The notes under the pieces: model-generated
Seen by the model: the letters and a program-made list of their open reading frames with translations, nothing else
What the model was told of the DNA's origin: nothing
The model's database searches: none
DNA from: Saprospiraceae bacterium
GTDB taxonomy: Bacteria > Bacteroidota > Bacteroidia > Chitinophagales > Saprospiraceae
Direction: 5' to 3'
Assembly: GCA_020627965.1 (NCBI GenBank)
Contig: JAHDFX010000003.1
Coordinates: 19,404 to 83,403, forward strand
DNA length: 64,000 nucleotides
Made by a program: the position numbers and the translations under genes
Part shown: positions 12,001-19,900 of the stretch, one piece after another
Numbering within the stretch: the stretch's first letter is position 1
Layout of the letters: each line of letters begins with the position of its first letter

Positions 12001-13273
12001 AGGACTTGATATTCCTGTTCCTGCAGCATTTATTGAAGTAGCTCCAGGACGTTATGAACTAACTTTCAATCATATTGATAGAATAGGTTATAATCTTGCA
12101 GTTGAATTTTCTGGAGATGGTGGACTTACTTTTGATAATGCCTTGAATGGCGCAGGATTACAATTGACGTTCTCTAATGTGTGTGCATATCCAGTGCTAG
12201 ATTTTGTACCACTCGATATGGCTTATTGTGGTAATGATGCAGCTGTAGAGGTGAATGTATTGGAAGTTTCAACGGATGTTACCTTTACGGCAGTAGCTAA
12301 TGAGCCTACTATAAGCATTGATAACGGTATAGCCGGACCTCCGCCGATTACATTTAATCCTTCTGCTTTGACAACAGGCTTCCATAATGTAGATGCTACT
12401 TATGACTATGTAGCAGGAACAGGTATGGGAGGCACACTAGCTAGTCCAGCAATTGCGATTAATTCATGTCCGGTAACATATACTGAAATTGTTCAGATAT
12501 ATGACCTGCCATCAGCTACAGTAACATGTACTGAAACTGGTATTATCAGTTTGGATAACATAACAGTACCTTCTGGTAATCTGAATGACCTGATGTACGC
12601 ACTAGATGGAGGAGCTTTTGGAACAAGTACTTCTTTTACTGTACCCGATGATGGTACGTATACCGTAAATATTATGGATACGAATACAGGATGTATAGTC
12701 GATGTTACAGCAAACTGTCTGCTTCCGCTTGAATTGACTTCATTTAAAGGAGAGTGTGCAGGTGGAGATTATGCTTTAGCATGGACGACTAATACTGAAT
12801 CTAATATTTCACACTTCGTTATTGAACGTTCAGTAGACGCAACTAATTATACACGTATTGGAGAAGTACAGGCTGTTGGCAATTCCAATACAGTCCAGTA
12901 TTATACCTTTACAGATCAAACCAGCTTGCTAGCTCGCTACTATTACAGATTGAGAATAGTAGAACTAGATGGTCTGGAAACTTTCTCAGGTGTTGTAGTT
13001 GCTGAATGTTTGAATGGTGAGTTTGGTGTAGTTGATGTATATCCGAATCCAACTGACAGTGAAGTGATTATTACTTATGAAATGACTGATAGAAAAGATG
13101 TAGTATTCCGTTTGGTTGATGTACTTGGACGTACATTACATGAAGAAGTACTAGCACCAGAGATAGGTGTAAACACGAAAGTAATTGATATGGCTCATCT
13201 GCCTTCTGCTATGTATTTCATTATACTTGATGATGGAAAACTACAATCTACTAAAAAAGTAGTCAGAAAATAA
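1..13273 (+). CDS. giant T9SS-exported adhesin with choice-of-anchor-J-like modules and 12 SprB repeats (5' partial)
   Basis: The frame is open to the left edge: codons before the TTG at 26 read GAPAACELSG, matching the internal GAPASCTATGS-type repeat, so TTG is not the start and the N terminus lies outside the window. At least 4,415 residues are visible. Order: eight modules of about 357 residues (residues ~1-2850), each opening with an ENFDD or EDFESG motif plus W-rich beta strands typical of choice-of-anchor J/MAM-like jelly rolls and closing with a DDGAGG..TPP strand; a short PKD-like part; twelve SprB repeats (~3005-3935); a conserved cap starting near FSADDPCTC; then a type A sorting domain (VYPNPTDSEV ... 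KKVVRK at the C terminus). SprB is the Flavobacterium gliding adhesin, so a surface adhesin exported by T9SS is the likely role. Low-Lys, Asp/Thr/Gly-rich composition fits a secreted filament. Function beyond adhesion is inference. Confidence 0.9.
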   Translation, partial: NGAPAACELSGSMLKNCDGCPAFDTSVADATAVCDGDVVTVSATETTGCFVIEIANENFDDGVCAGTGGTAPAGWVISHTGTGTLGSFFYFDEPAINGAAGGTATGTNGNFSGCVMAMDDDAPGSGLIGTGTIESPVYDLTPYPSANLTLDYEYNWIGADNFVIEVFDGTAWIPVLGPLVADETGALDVDVTPYLNANFQVRFVLNDGAAWAWGAAIDNFAITSTLIEGVTVDWTVNGVTQPQIMAACGDLELMATMTGDPNACAVETQTITYSAACDTDGSVVSSGSFDIDVWPTPIEGVHYTLPTADCDATIVDECAGALTIMYDDGAGGMTATPPVLNTGSGLSVNYSVVFTGAPASCTATGSYTAICIGAFTCPTFNGITADQPDACNGATVCYTVEMDGASDPLLLSEDFESGVQPPGWTVTPNDGTELPVDWGAASNSNPGGAEPGSFAGTSPFISDEGAANFTQTCIVSPIVDMSSTILPTLSASWQHEGFAGDGDFTIEVWNGAAWDVLLLAIDDSDSGEEDAAFVTGSDCVGATPAGGPVGDPDVFDISCYNNADFQVRFCYVNEDPTDAGGNWGASIDNVVIEQQAAANYGITWNTPVGATLVSGGTAEDLTSCYTLATNLTCGVDIQNAPITVDCVNNGVFDSNLFTGNTPNVSVYGIPAQGVDFELPSEECNSDIGNFCGAGLTILYDDGAGGPINSPTPPIIIGATAVNYIVQSTGAPAGCGVTGILNIPCGIPCPSYDVAVPDATNICDGETAVITVPELSGCLTQILAQENFDACVAPPGWVTTHSVGDPIANGDGDPYFVFDGTAVPGGAGANPNFSGCIAVLDDDQPSAALLGIGTLTAPAEDLTPFNSAFLSFDWGYTNIGADNFVVEVFDGTAWVLVLGPLAASGSGTENIDVSPYINGNFQVRFVLDDGGAWAWGVGIDNYMIEVSIVSDVTVNWNLDAVAQPSINQSCGDISLSTPLTMADPTGCVAEERVIDYRAFCDDDGSEIAAGNVSIFVYPTPVAGTHYTLPAGGCDATIADLCGSLEILYDDGAGGPVTNTTPPILVDGDALTINYSIAVPGAPANCTVTGSYESICITNLPCAVFNNLTADLTETCDGATVCYTVDLTDETQPILLSEDFESGVQPAGWTVTSNGTALPVNWASTGNPAGAGPLTGNSVLIDDTGAANPDQTCIVTPIVDMSSTILPTLSLNWQHEGFAGSGDFTIEVFNGAIWDVLLFAQDDSDSSEDDPDVSGGDCAGAFPTGGPVGDPDIFDLSCYSNADFQVRFCYIDEDNGGGNWGANVDNVLIEQSLPPNYTIAWSAPAGATLISGGGTQDQVTCYQLATTACGSEVQNAPIVVDCLDGNGAINGNLFTGNIPDVTVYSAPVEGADFTLPSAECDATIIDNCGGALTILYDDGFGGPITNTNPPLLTTPSAVNYIVMVTGAPAGCEATGVMNIPCGSNCPGYNPATIDNLIVCDGATVNVTATETSGCLSVTVVDENFDDGICAGTGGTAPAGWTVDFNAVAGAELGNFFYFDEPAANGAAGTSDTGDNPNFAGCIAALDDDAPGAGLVGVGIMTTDTYNLSNFSSANMTFDYEYNNIGADQFYVEVFDGTAWVQVLGPLTADATASANIDLTPYQNAAFQTRFVLDDGGAWAWGAAIDNFMIEATSISTVTVDWDVDGTAQPPITSQACGDVALAYTIAMADPNGCAAETQTISYTITCDEEATILDQGTFDVEVWPNPVEGVHYTLSTTACDGTITDLCGGGALAIFYGDGMGGPVNNPTPPTITASTLVDYSIKFTNDASGCSGVIGSYQVSCNACPTYDPPAIDVTEICTGESVNITATENTGCQTTFAAYTLPLTGTTNQVADWSPLTGRPNVGGTTLSANNPPYTLIPLQVDVTGTYVINSAFDFDGYLLLYTDPLDLTLNPPTTYVAGDDDGPNGTADAEVSVTLNAFQNYYIIVTAFGTASGNYTVTFPTIPAGAQIGQGAILGDDVTVNWTIDGVAQTPFTQVCGDIDWSPTLDMTDPNACMPETQTIAYSATCDGDGSEVSTGSFDVTLYPTPVAGVHFTLPTADCDATIVDECAGALTILYDDGAGGPITNATPPVVVQGTSLTINYTVVYTGAPVECTTAGSYEAVCIGNFMCPTFNGVTADVTEACDGTVVCYNVDMDGEAQPILLSEDFESGVQPIGWTVTPNDGTGLPVNWASTANPGGAGPLTGTSVLIDDTGAANFVQTCVVSPIVDLSSATSPTLSLNWQHEGFVADGDFTIEVWNGVSWDVLLLALDDSDSSEDDPDVSGTDCTGALPIGGPVGDPDVFDISCYSNADFQVRFCYVNENMADDGGNWGASIDNVVIEQLALTNFDVAWSTPPGATLVSGGGVDDLTTCYALSTALTCGSEVQNAPIVVNCSNNGTFDSELFNGNVPDVTLYGIPIEGTDFVLPTAECDATIVNNCGATILYDDGAGGPIVNTTPPTINGPTQVNYIVQSAGAPATCGATGLLNIPCGIPCPNYDVPLAGTAVCDGDATAVTVTELSGCLEVIVGEENFDACALPAGWTATHSAGDPLVEGDGDPYFNFAATTVPGGAGINPNFSGCIGLLDEDAPSAALVGVGTLTAPAADLTPFNSASLSFDWGYNNIGADNFTVEVFDGTAWVPVLGTLIEDGFGTENIDVSPYINASFQVRFVLDDGAAWGWGAGIDNYQLVGSSVSDVTVDWSLNGVAQPTINQGCGDVNFDVTWAHSDPTACTSETQTIDYTITCDEDANAQIAMGSYSIEVWPTLTQDVHYTIPTGCDATITDLCAGALTILYDDGAGGSIVNTTPPALAPPATIAYSINFTGAPAGCEVTGTITTADIIATATSNSPICEGEDLVLMETGGAGTNWTWSSDGAATFDDNTLQNPTASGAVDGETFTVVVTDDTGCSATSTVTITVSPLPIVSINAAGPFCAEDTPVLLVGNPAGGTFGGGAYVDAAGNFDPSLAIIGMNPVTYSVTQNGCTVEDMIMIEVNQVTAVAALDGNASCDEANGSATVVPAGGTVATDYSYIWDNGETTATAAMLLAGVHTVTVTDDAGCSATASVTIGGTPDVLIDNVVSTDATCGGSDGTATVTASGGTVVADYTYLWSDNQTTATASNLSSGSYTVTVTDDNGCFATASIGVSDAGAPTVDNITSTDATCGAADGTASVTASGGTVAADYGYQWDDPATQTTATATGLTAGTYNVTVTDDLGCIAIDMVEVLDIPGPSIDGIATTTGTCGDPTGIAVVTASGGTVATDYSYAWDNGATTAAITDLAAGTYTVTVTDDNGCTTTGSVVVDNTAGPAIDNISGTDTACGDASGTATVTASGGTPAYTYQWDDPLAQTTVTAVGLLAGTYNVTVTDNIGCTATAEVTLTDSPGPALTTSAMDATCGNANGTATVSATGGLAPYTYLWDAATGNQTTATATGLVAGTYSVLVSDDNGCQISEMITVGDIAGPTAAAVATDANCGNADGSATATVTGGTIVTDYTYQWDANAGNQTTATATGLAAGTYSVTITDDNNCPAETTVTVGDTPGPVVDSATSTDATCGGSDGTATVVASGGTAAVDYTYLWDDASAQTTATATGLSAGTYNVTVTDDNGCTVTGNVAVNDLGAPSIANTSSTDAICGGSQGTATVAATGGTVAVDYTYLWDDAVAQTTATATGLIAGTYNVTVTDDIGCSVIGSVTVADIAGPTVNNTFASDANCGASDGSATVIASGGTVAGSYSYQWDDPATQTTATASGLSAGIYNVTVTDDNGCIAIGSATVGGTDAPTIDETSSVDATCGDSDGSASVVAIGGTPGYTYQWGDASAQTTATATGLSAGTYTVTVTDANACVATASATVSDSGAPSIDNVNFTDASCGQADGSVTLTVSGGTVAADYIYQWDDPAAQTTATATGLAAGTYIVTVTDDLGCNAITAVVIGEETCIFIGVSNSFSADDPCTCNGDQSANGAGDGTFNETITVTGPPNVIVQASAASTGLDIPVPAAFIEVAPGRYELTFNHIDRIGYNLAVEFSGDGGLTFDNALNGAGLQLTFSNVCAYPVLDFVPLDMAYCGNDAAVEVNVLEVSTDVTFTAVANEPTISIDNGIAGPPPITFNPSALTTGFHNVDATYDYVAGTGMGGTLASPAIAINSCPVTYTEIVQIYDLPSATVTCTETGIISLDNITVPSGNLNDLMYALDGGAFGTSTSFTVPDDGTYTVNIMDTNTGCIVDVTANCLLPLELTSFKGECAGGDYALAWTTNTESNISHFVIERSVDATNYTRIGEVQAVGNSNTVQYYTFTDQTSLLARYYYRLRIVELDGLETFSGVVVAECLNGEFGVVDVYPNPTDSEVIITYEMTDRKDVVFRLVDVLGRTLHEEVLAPEIGVNTKVIDMAHLPSAMYFIILDDGKLQSTKKVVRK
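166..8570 (+). repeat. eight ~1.07-kb modules in the giant adhesin
   Basis: Module starts marked by ENFD or EDFESG codons fall near 166, 1237, 2350, 3406, 4496, about 5570, 6553 and 7642, a spacing of roughly 1.06-1.11 kb. Two module types alternate (A: NENFDDG/QENFDAC; B: SEDFESGVQP). The sixth lacks the jelly-roll signature and carries a PPC-like segment (YTLPLTGTTNQV). Confidence 0.8.
9040..11837 (+). repeat. 12 tandem SprB repeats, first giant adhesin
   Basis: Twelve units of about 75-80 residues, each with a TDATCGxxDGTATV start, a YxYxWDD..TTATATGL middle and a GTYxVTVTDDxGC end. They are conserved mainly at the protein level; the DNA between units is diverged. Confidence 0.9.
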
Positions 13274-13322
13274 TGAGTTTGTATAAGTATACTAGCCTTA
13301 TATAAGGCTTTATAGAACACTG

Positions 13323-13368
13323 GACATCCCGGATTTTTGAACGCTCAAAAATTCGGGATGTCGTTTTT
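13323..13368 (+). terminator. intrinsic terminator after the first giant adhesin
   Basis: An 18-bp stem (13323-13340 with 13345-13362, one G-U pair) closes an ACGC loop and is followed by GTTTTT. It starts 49 nt after the stop codon. Confidence 0.9.
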
Positions 13369-13527
13369 ATAAGTACTCGGTCTCAAAATAAAATTGGATG
13401 CAAAACAAAAATAATACGTTAATTAATTTATCTTTATGCCTGCTTCTTCTTGCACTATAAAATTTACGCCGACTAAACAAGTAAGTTCAAATACACAAAA
13501 TCTATTTTTAAACTATAACTATAACTT

Positions 13528-13824
13528 ATGAAAAGTTTAATGTACACTGTATTGACATGTTTGTTTTTCATGGTTTGTTTAACCGGAGCAATGGCACAAA
13601 ATGCCGTTAAGCTGGAAAAAGTAAACCATGTAGAACGTGTTCAACTAAAACAACTTAAAGTCGAGACTCCGACTGTTAACAGTCAAAAAGTAGTTAAAAA
13701 ATCTACTGTTCAAAAGGCGAAAGTTCAGCCTGCCCAAGAAGCTGTAAAATTGAAGCAAAAACCCGTTTTAAGAACGGCAGAGCCTAAAATTTTAGAGTTA
13801 AAATCTGTTCGCAAACCTTACTAA
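13528..13824 (+). CDS. small Lys/Val-rich secreted protein, unknown function
   Basis: 98 residues. A clear signal peptide (MKSLMYTVLTCLFFMVCLTG, cleavage after AMA-Q) is followed by about 74 residues rich in Lys, Val and Gln with almost no aromatic residues and no recognisable domain. It lies between the terminator of the first giant adhesin and the start of the second, on the same strand, 136 nt before the latter and with no obvious terminator between, so co-transcription with the second adhesin is possible. A second small secreted protein (40040-40378) occupies the same position before another SprB adhesin. I do not recognise the family; a periplasmic or surface accessory to adhesin export is only a guess. 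Confidence 0.75.
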   Translation: MKSLMYTVLTCLFFMVCLTGAMAQNAVKLEKVNHVERVQLKQLKVETPTVNSQKVVKKSTVQKAKVQPAQEAVKLKQKPVLRTAEPKILELKSVRKPY

Positions 13825-13960
13825 ACAAAACCTGAAACCAAACGATTCCTATTCTAATATCTTTATTTGCTAGTAAGTAATTGTTGAAAATTAAGTATTG
13901 ATTTTTAATGATTTATTAGTGGTAAGTAGCGATGACTTTAAGTAATTAAAAAATTTTATA

Positions 13961-16900
13961 ATGAGAATAAGATATGTATTGCTTACACTTTTGTGTGTAA
14001 CATACTTCGGACTTAATATGTCAGCACAATCCTGTCCAGATGGTGTTAGTTATCAATGGAGTGATATGTTGACACTTTTTAATGATAATGGTTGTAATCA
14101 AGCAACCTGTCATGGAGGAACACCGGGTTCTGGTGGGCTCAACCTGACAACTTATGCTAATTTTTCAACTGGTGGTAATAAATGTGGTACTGAAATTCAA
14201 ACAGGTAATACGTTGACTAACATTATTGATGTTGGTACTCAAGCTTGTGCTGGAGGTACTATAGGACTTTCCATGAATACCTTTACTGGAGGTACTGTAG
14301 ATGCGGCAGAACTGGCAGATATTCAAGCCTGGGTAGATGCCGGTGTTCCTGAATTTTGCCCACCTGCGCTTACGCCAGATTCTTTCTGCGGGGCTATTCC
14401 ATTAACAGTTGATGCTGCTTTTTGTGATGGTACAACTACAAATGGAGACAATACAGGAGCAACTACAGAAACAGGAGAACCCGTTTTATCCTGCGGCTTT
14501 GGTGGTGATGGTATACAAAATACAGTATGGTTTAGTTTTGTAGCACCAGCTAGCGGAGTAGTTACTGTGTCCACAGATTTTGCTGGTGGTACTAATTTAG
14601 ATACTCAAATTTCTGTTTATGAATATACTGGTGCAGCTTGCCCAAATCCTGACTTGACTCTTCTTGCAGAAGTTGGGTGTATTGACGATGGAGGAACGGT
14701 AGCACCTTACCTTTCTTTACTGAGTAATCTTAATGTAACACCAGGTCAAACTTACTATGTACAAGTAGATGGCTATGCTGCTACAGCTGGTACTTTCTGT
14801 TTGGAAGTAACAGGTGGCGCAGCTCCGTGTGACGCTGCACCCGCATATGTAGATGTTGACGCATTGGCGACTTCGGCTACACCTATTCTTTACTGTGGCT
14901 CTGATACAAATATAGGACTAGGTGCCAACGATGACCCCGCCATGATTTATATCGCTTTTGCCCCAACGGGTGGCGGTACTTATGATGTAACAACTACAGA
15001 TGGACAATTATATACTTCAACTAATCCTGTTACGCTTCAAGGAACTACACTTCTTGGACTACCTAATCTGAATATTGCTTATATCGGTATTACCCAGGCT
15101 GAGATTGATGCCTCTGGAGGTACTACTACTTTGACCTTTAATGAAGGTGCAGTAACATGTGATGTAGACTTGGTTATTGATTGGAGCACGGTTACGAACT
15201 CTAACGATATAGAGCAAATATGCCCGCCACCAGCTTGTGATCTTATAGGTAATGTATCTGCAACAACGACTTGTGTAAGTACAACAGAATTTGAAGTAAG
15301 TGTAACCATTGATGTCGCAGCTACAGGAACTGGTTTTGATATTACAAACGATCAAAATGCAGAAACTTTAACAGTGGCAGGAGCAGGAACATATACTTTT
15401 ACAGGCAGTTTTACACAAGGAACGACTGTTAATGTTACTGTAACACAAACTGCCCCAGTTGTTGCTGGTTGTGCGGATACAGTAGTCGCTACAGAAGCAG
15501 ATTGTTCTTGTTTCAATAATCCGCCTGCAAATGATGAATGTGCTAATGCACAACCATTGACAATAAATACTGATGGAACTTGTACTGTTGTAAACACAAC
15601 AAATACAGATAATAGCTGTGCAACGGATTCTAGCCCTATATCAGGTGCCCCTGATGCATCTTGTACTGACGCTGATCCTGCACCTTTGGACATTTGGTTC
15701 TCTGTTGTAGCACCAGCTGATGGTGCTTTCGATGTAACCTTGAATGTAGTTCCAGGTGTATCTTCCATAATTGAGTTATATGACAATTGTGCAGGACCAC
15801 CAGTAGCAGGTCAGCTTTGTGATAATTTACAAGTGACCAGCTTTACGGGTTTAGTTGGTGGACAAACTTACTTCTTGAGGCTTTGGGATTTCGGTAGTAA
15901 TGATTTTGGAGTACACGAAATTTGTGTGTCTTCTTGTGATGCACCTCCTGCAAATGACGAATGTGCTAATGCTGAAATACTGACTCCAGGTTCTTCTTGT
16001 GTACCAGTTACAGGAACAGTTGCCTGTGCAACAGATTCTGGCGTTCCTGCCTGTACTGATGCTGCAACAGCAGTGCCTGATGATGATGTATGGTATCAAT
16101 TTGCCGCAACTACAGATAATCCATTTATTCAGGTTACAGGTAGCGCAGGTTTCGATGCTGTATTAGAAGTATTTGACGCATGTGCTGGTACTTCATTGGC
16201 TTGTGCTGATGCCACTGCCGGTGGAGGTGTAGAAGCTATTGATGGAGGAACTGTAGCTGGTATTACAACAGGAAATACTTATCTTATCCGAGTGTATGAT
16301 TTTGGAACAGGTGCACCTGCAACGCAAACCTTTGATATTTGCGTAACCGAAACGGTAGGTTGTGATGGCTCTACTTGCTCAAATCCATCCTGCTCAATTA
16401 ATACAACAGCTTTAAATGATTTACCAACAGTATATGCTGACTTGGCTGCTAATAGCTTTACACCCGCAACAAGCGGCGGATCAGTGACTGTTTGTGCACC
16501 ATTTGTATATACAGGAACATCCGGTGAAGCGACGATTACTACAGCTCCTATTTTTGGAGAAGTAGGTGATGCAGATGCTATTACAGAATGTACTTCCATG
16601 GAAACCAGTATTGAGGTGTTTGGTGAAGGAGGCGTTCCTGGCATTATTGATTGCGGAACTCCTATTTCAACTACCGGAGACTTGACTGGACTTACTAATG
16701 GAAATACGTACCATGTTTGTGTTACTTATGATATTCAGGATGATCTGACAGCAGGTGATGGAACTGTAGAAGGTACCTGTACGCTAACTGAAATTGGACT
16801 AGCTGTTACACCAACTGAATGTTTTGCTGATGCTGGTACATATGCTACCTCTGCGACTTCTGGTGATGTTGTTTGTTTTGGTGAAACAGTAACGTTTACA

Positions 16901-19900
16901 ACTAATGGAGACTGGGCGAATCCTTCAGGTTCGGCAGCGGGAGACCAAGCTGCACCTGCTGGTATTATTTGGGGAATCTGGAGTGCAGATCCTATGGGAG
17001 CTTACCCAATTGGTGATCCAACTTTCCTTGGAGTGTATGGCTCTGATCCAACTAATGCAAATGGAATTTCAGATTTTACAAACAATGCAGGTGGCGGATC
17101 TGTCTGGATCGCACCTATAGCATCTACAGATGAAGCAAATCTAATTGTTGGTTCTGCTGATTGCTTTGAGGTAGGTACTGCTACTGAGCTTATACTTCTG
17201 GATGACCTTTCGGTTGAATTAGGTACATTCGGTTGTAATGCCGGTAGCACAGGTTACGATGCTATGTTGACCAACTTTGCTGGAGGTCTTCCTGGCTTTG
17301 ATGGTGGAGCTACTTCTTATACCATTACTGCTGATGCAGGTACTTTATCATCAACTACAGCTGCACCAGGTGGCTCTGTTGATATTACAGATATTCCACC
17401 AGCAACAGCCGTCAATATAACAATTACAGACAATCAGGGATGTTCGCAAGCTTTTACATTGACTACGCCTACTTTGCCAACACCAACATTGACAATTGGC
17501 ACTGATTATTGCTCAACAGATGCAGATGATGCAACAGTAACTTACGGACCTGTCCCTACGGATTTTGGTACTATAGTTATCACAATGTTAGGTGATCTAT
17601 ATGTGGATACTGAAACATCTATTGATGTACTGGATAATGCAGGCAATATTGTCGCTAATTTCCCTGTAGGAACTTTTGCAGCAAGTGTTGCTACAGTTGT
17701 TTCTGCTACAGTAGATGTTTCTGCCGGACCATTCTCAATAGTCGTAGATGATCTTTATGGAGATGGACTACAAGGTGCTACTTGTGGATTTGGTGGTACA
17801 GATGGTACAATTACTGTCGATGATGGACAAGGTACTAACCTATTAGCGACTTTCTCTGATACAGGAGATGGCGCATGTGGTGGTGCAGGTTCAGCAAATA
17901 CTTATTTAGTTGGTACGCCAGCTATAGATTTCTCAACAACAGGTACACTATCTTCTACAGGTGGTGGATTAACAGATAATGGAGATGGAACAGCTACTTT
18001 CAGCCCATCAACAGCAGGTGTAGGTACTTATGATGTAACTTATACTTTTACGGATGCAAATGGTTGTACAGGAACAACAACTACTACAGTAACAGTAGGG
18101 GTATCTATAGATAATGTTACTTCTACTACAGAAACTTGTGGTGATATTAATGGTACTGCCACAGCAACAGTAACAACAGGTACAGCACCTTATACTTATG
18201 CATGGAATAACGGACAAACTGGAGCAACAGCAATAGGCTTGGCAGCGGGTTCATACACCCTTACGGTTACAGATGCAAATGGTTGTACGGCAACAGGTAG
18301 TGCAGTCGTAGTTAATATTGCTGGTCCTACACTGAGTACTTCTTCTACGGATGCTTCTTGTGGAGCTACTGACGGTTCTGCAACAGTTACTCCAGCAGGA
18401 GGAACAATGCCTTATACTTATTTATGGGTTGATGGACAAACTACAGCAACAGCTACTGGCCTGGGAGCTGGTAACTACGGTGTTACCGTAACGGATGCTA
18501 ATGGTTGTACAGAAACAGCTACAGCATCCGTAGTAGATCTTGCTGCGCCAACATTAGCAGCAACTTCTCCAGCAGATGCGAGTTGTACAGCTAATGACGC
18601 AACAGCAACAGCAACACCAACAGGCGGAACAGCACCTTATTCTTATGTATGGAGTGATGGACAAACTATGGCAACAGCTACTGGTTTAGCTTCAGGTACA
18701 TATACAGTTACAGTGACTGACGGTAATGGCTGTTCAGCAGTAGCTTCAGTAGCAGTAACAGATATTGCAGCACCAACACTAGCAGCAACTTCTCCGGCAG
18801 ACGCAAGTTGTGCAGCAGGTGATGCAACAGCAACAGCAACACCAACAGGCGGTATGATGCCAATGACTTACTTATGGAGTAATGGACAAACCGCAGCAAC
18901 AGCTACTGGTCTGACTTCCGGTATGTATACAGTAACGGTAACGGATGGCAATGGCTGTACAGCTAATGCTGCTGTAATGGTCACTGATCTGATTGGTCCG
19001 TCTATTGATAATACTTCTTCTACAGATGCTTCTTGTGGTGCCACTGATGGCTCAGCAACAGTTACAGCATCAGGTGGAACTGCACCTTATACTTATGCAT
19101 GGACAGGTGGGCAGACTGCGGCAACAGCTACTGGCCTGGGAGCTGGTAACTATGATGTTACCGTAACAGATGCTAACGGTTGTACCGCAACATCTACAGC
19201 ATCAGTAGTTGATCTAGCTGCGCCGACATTAGCAGCAACTTCGCCAGCAGATGCGAGTTGTGCAGCGAATGACGCAACAGCAACAGCAACACCTACAGGC
19301 GGAACAGCGCCTTATACTTATGTATGGAGTGATAACCAAACCGCAGCAACAGCTACAGGCTTAGCTTCAGGTACATATACAGTTACAGTGACTGATGACA
19401 ATGGCTGTTCAGCAGTAGCTTCAGTAGCAGTAACAGATATTGTTGCGCCAACATTAGCAGCAGCTTCTCCGACAGATGCCAGTTGTACAGCAGGTGATGC
19501 AACAGCAACAGCAACACCAACAGGCGGTATGATGCCAATGACTTACTTATGGAGTGATGGACAAACAGCAGCAACGGCTACTGGTCTGACTTCAGGTACA
19601 TACACAGTTACAGTAACAGATGCTAATGGCTGTACAGCTAATGCTTCAGTTGCTGTTACGGATATAGCTAATCCATCAGTCAATGCTTCTTCTACCATCG
19701 AAACTTGCGGTGATGCTAATGGTACAGTGACTGCAACACCAACAGGTGTAGCACCATTCAGCTATGCATGGAGTAGTGGACAAAGTACAGCAACTGTAAC
19801 AGGCTTATCAGTTGGTTCTTATACCGTAACGGTAACAGATGCTAACGGTTGTCAGGCAATAGCTTCAGCGGGTATAGCCAATATCGCTGGACCTTCGCTA

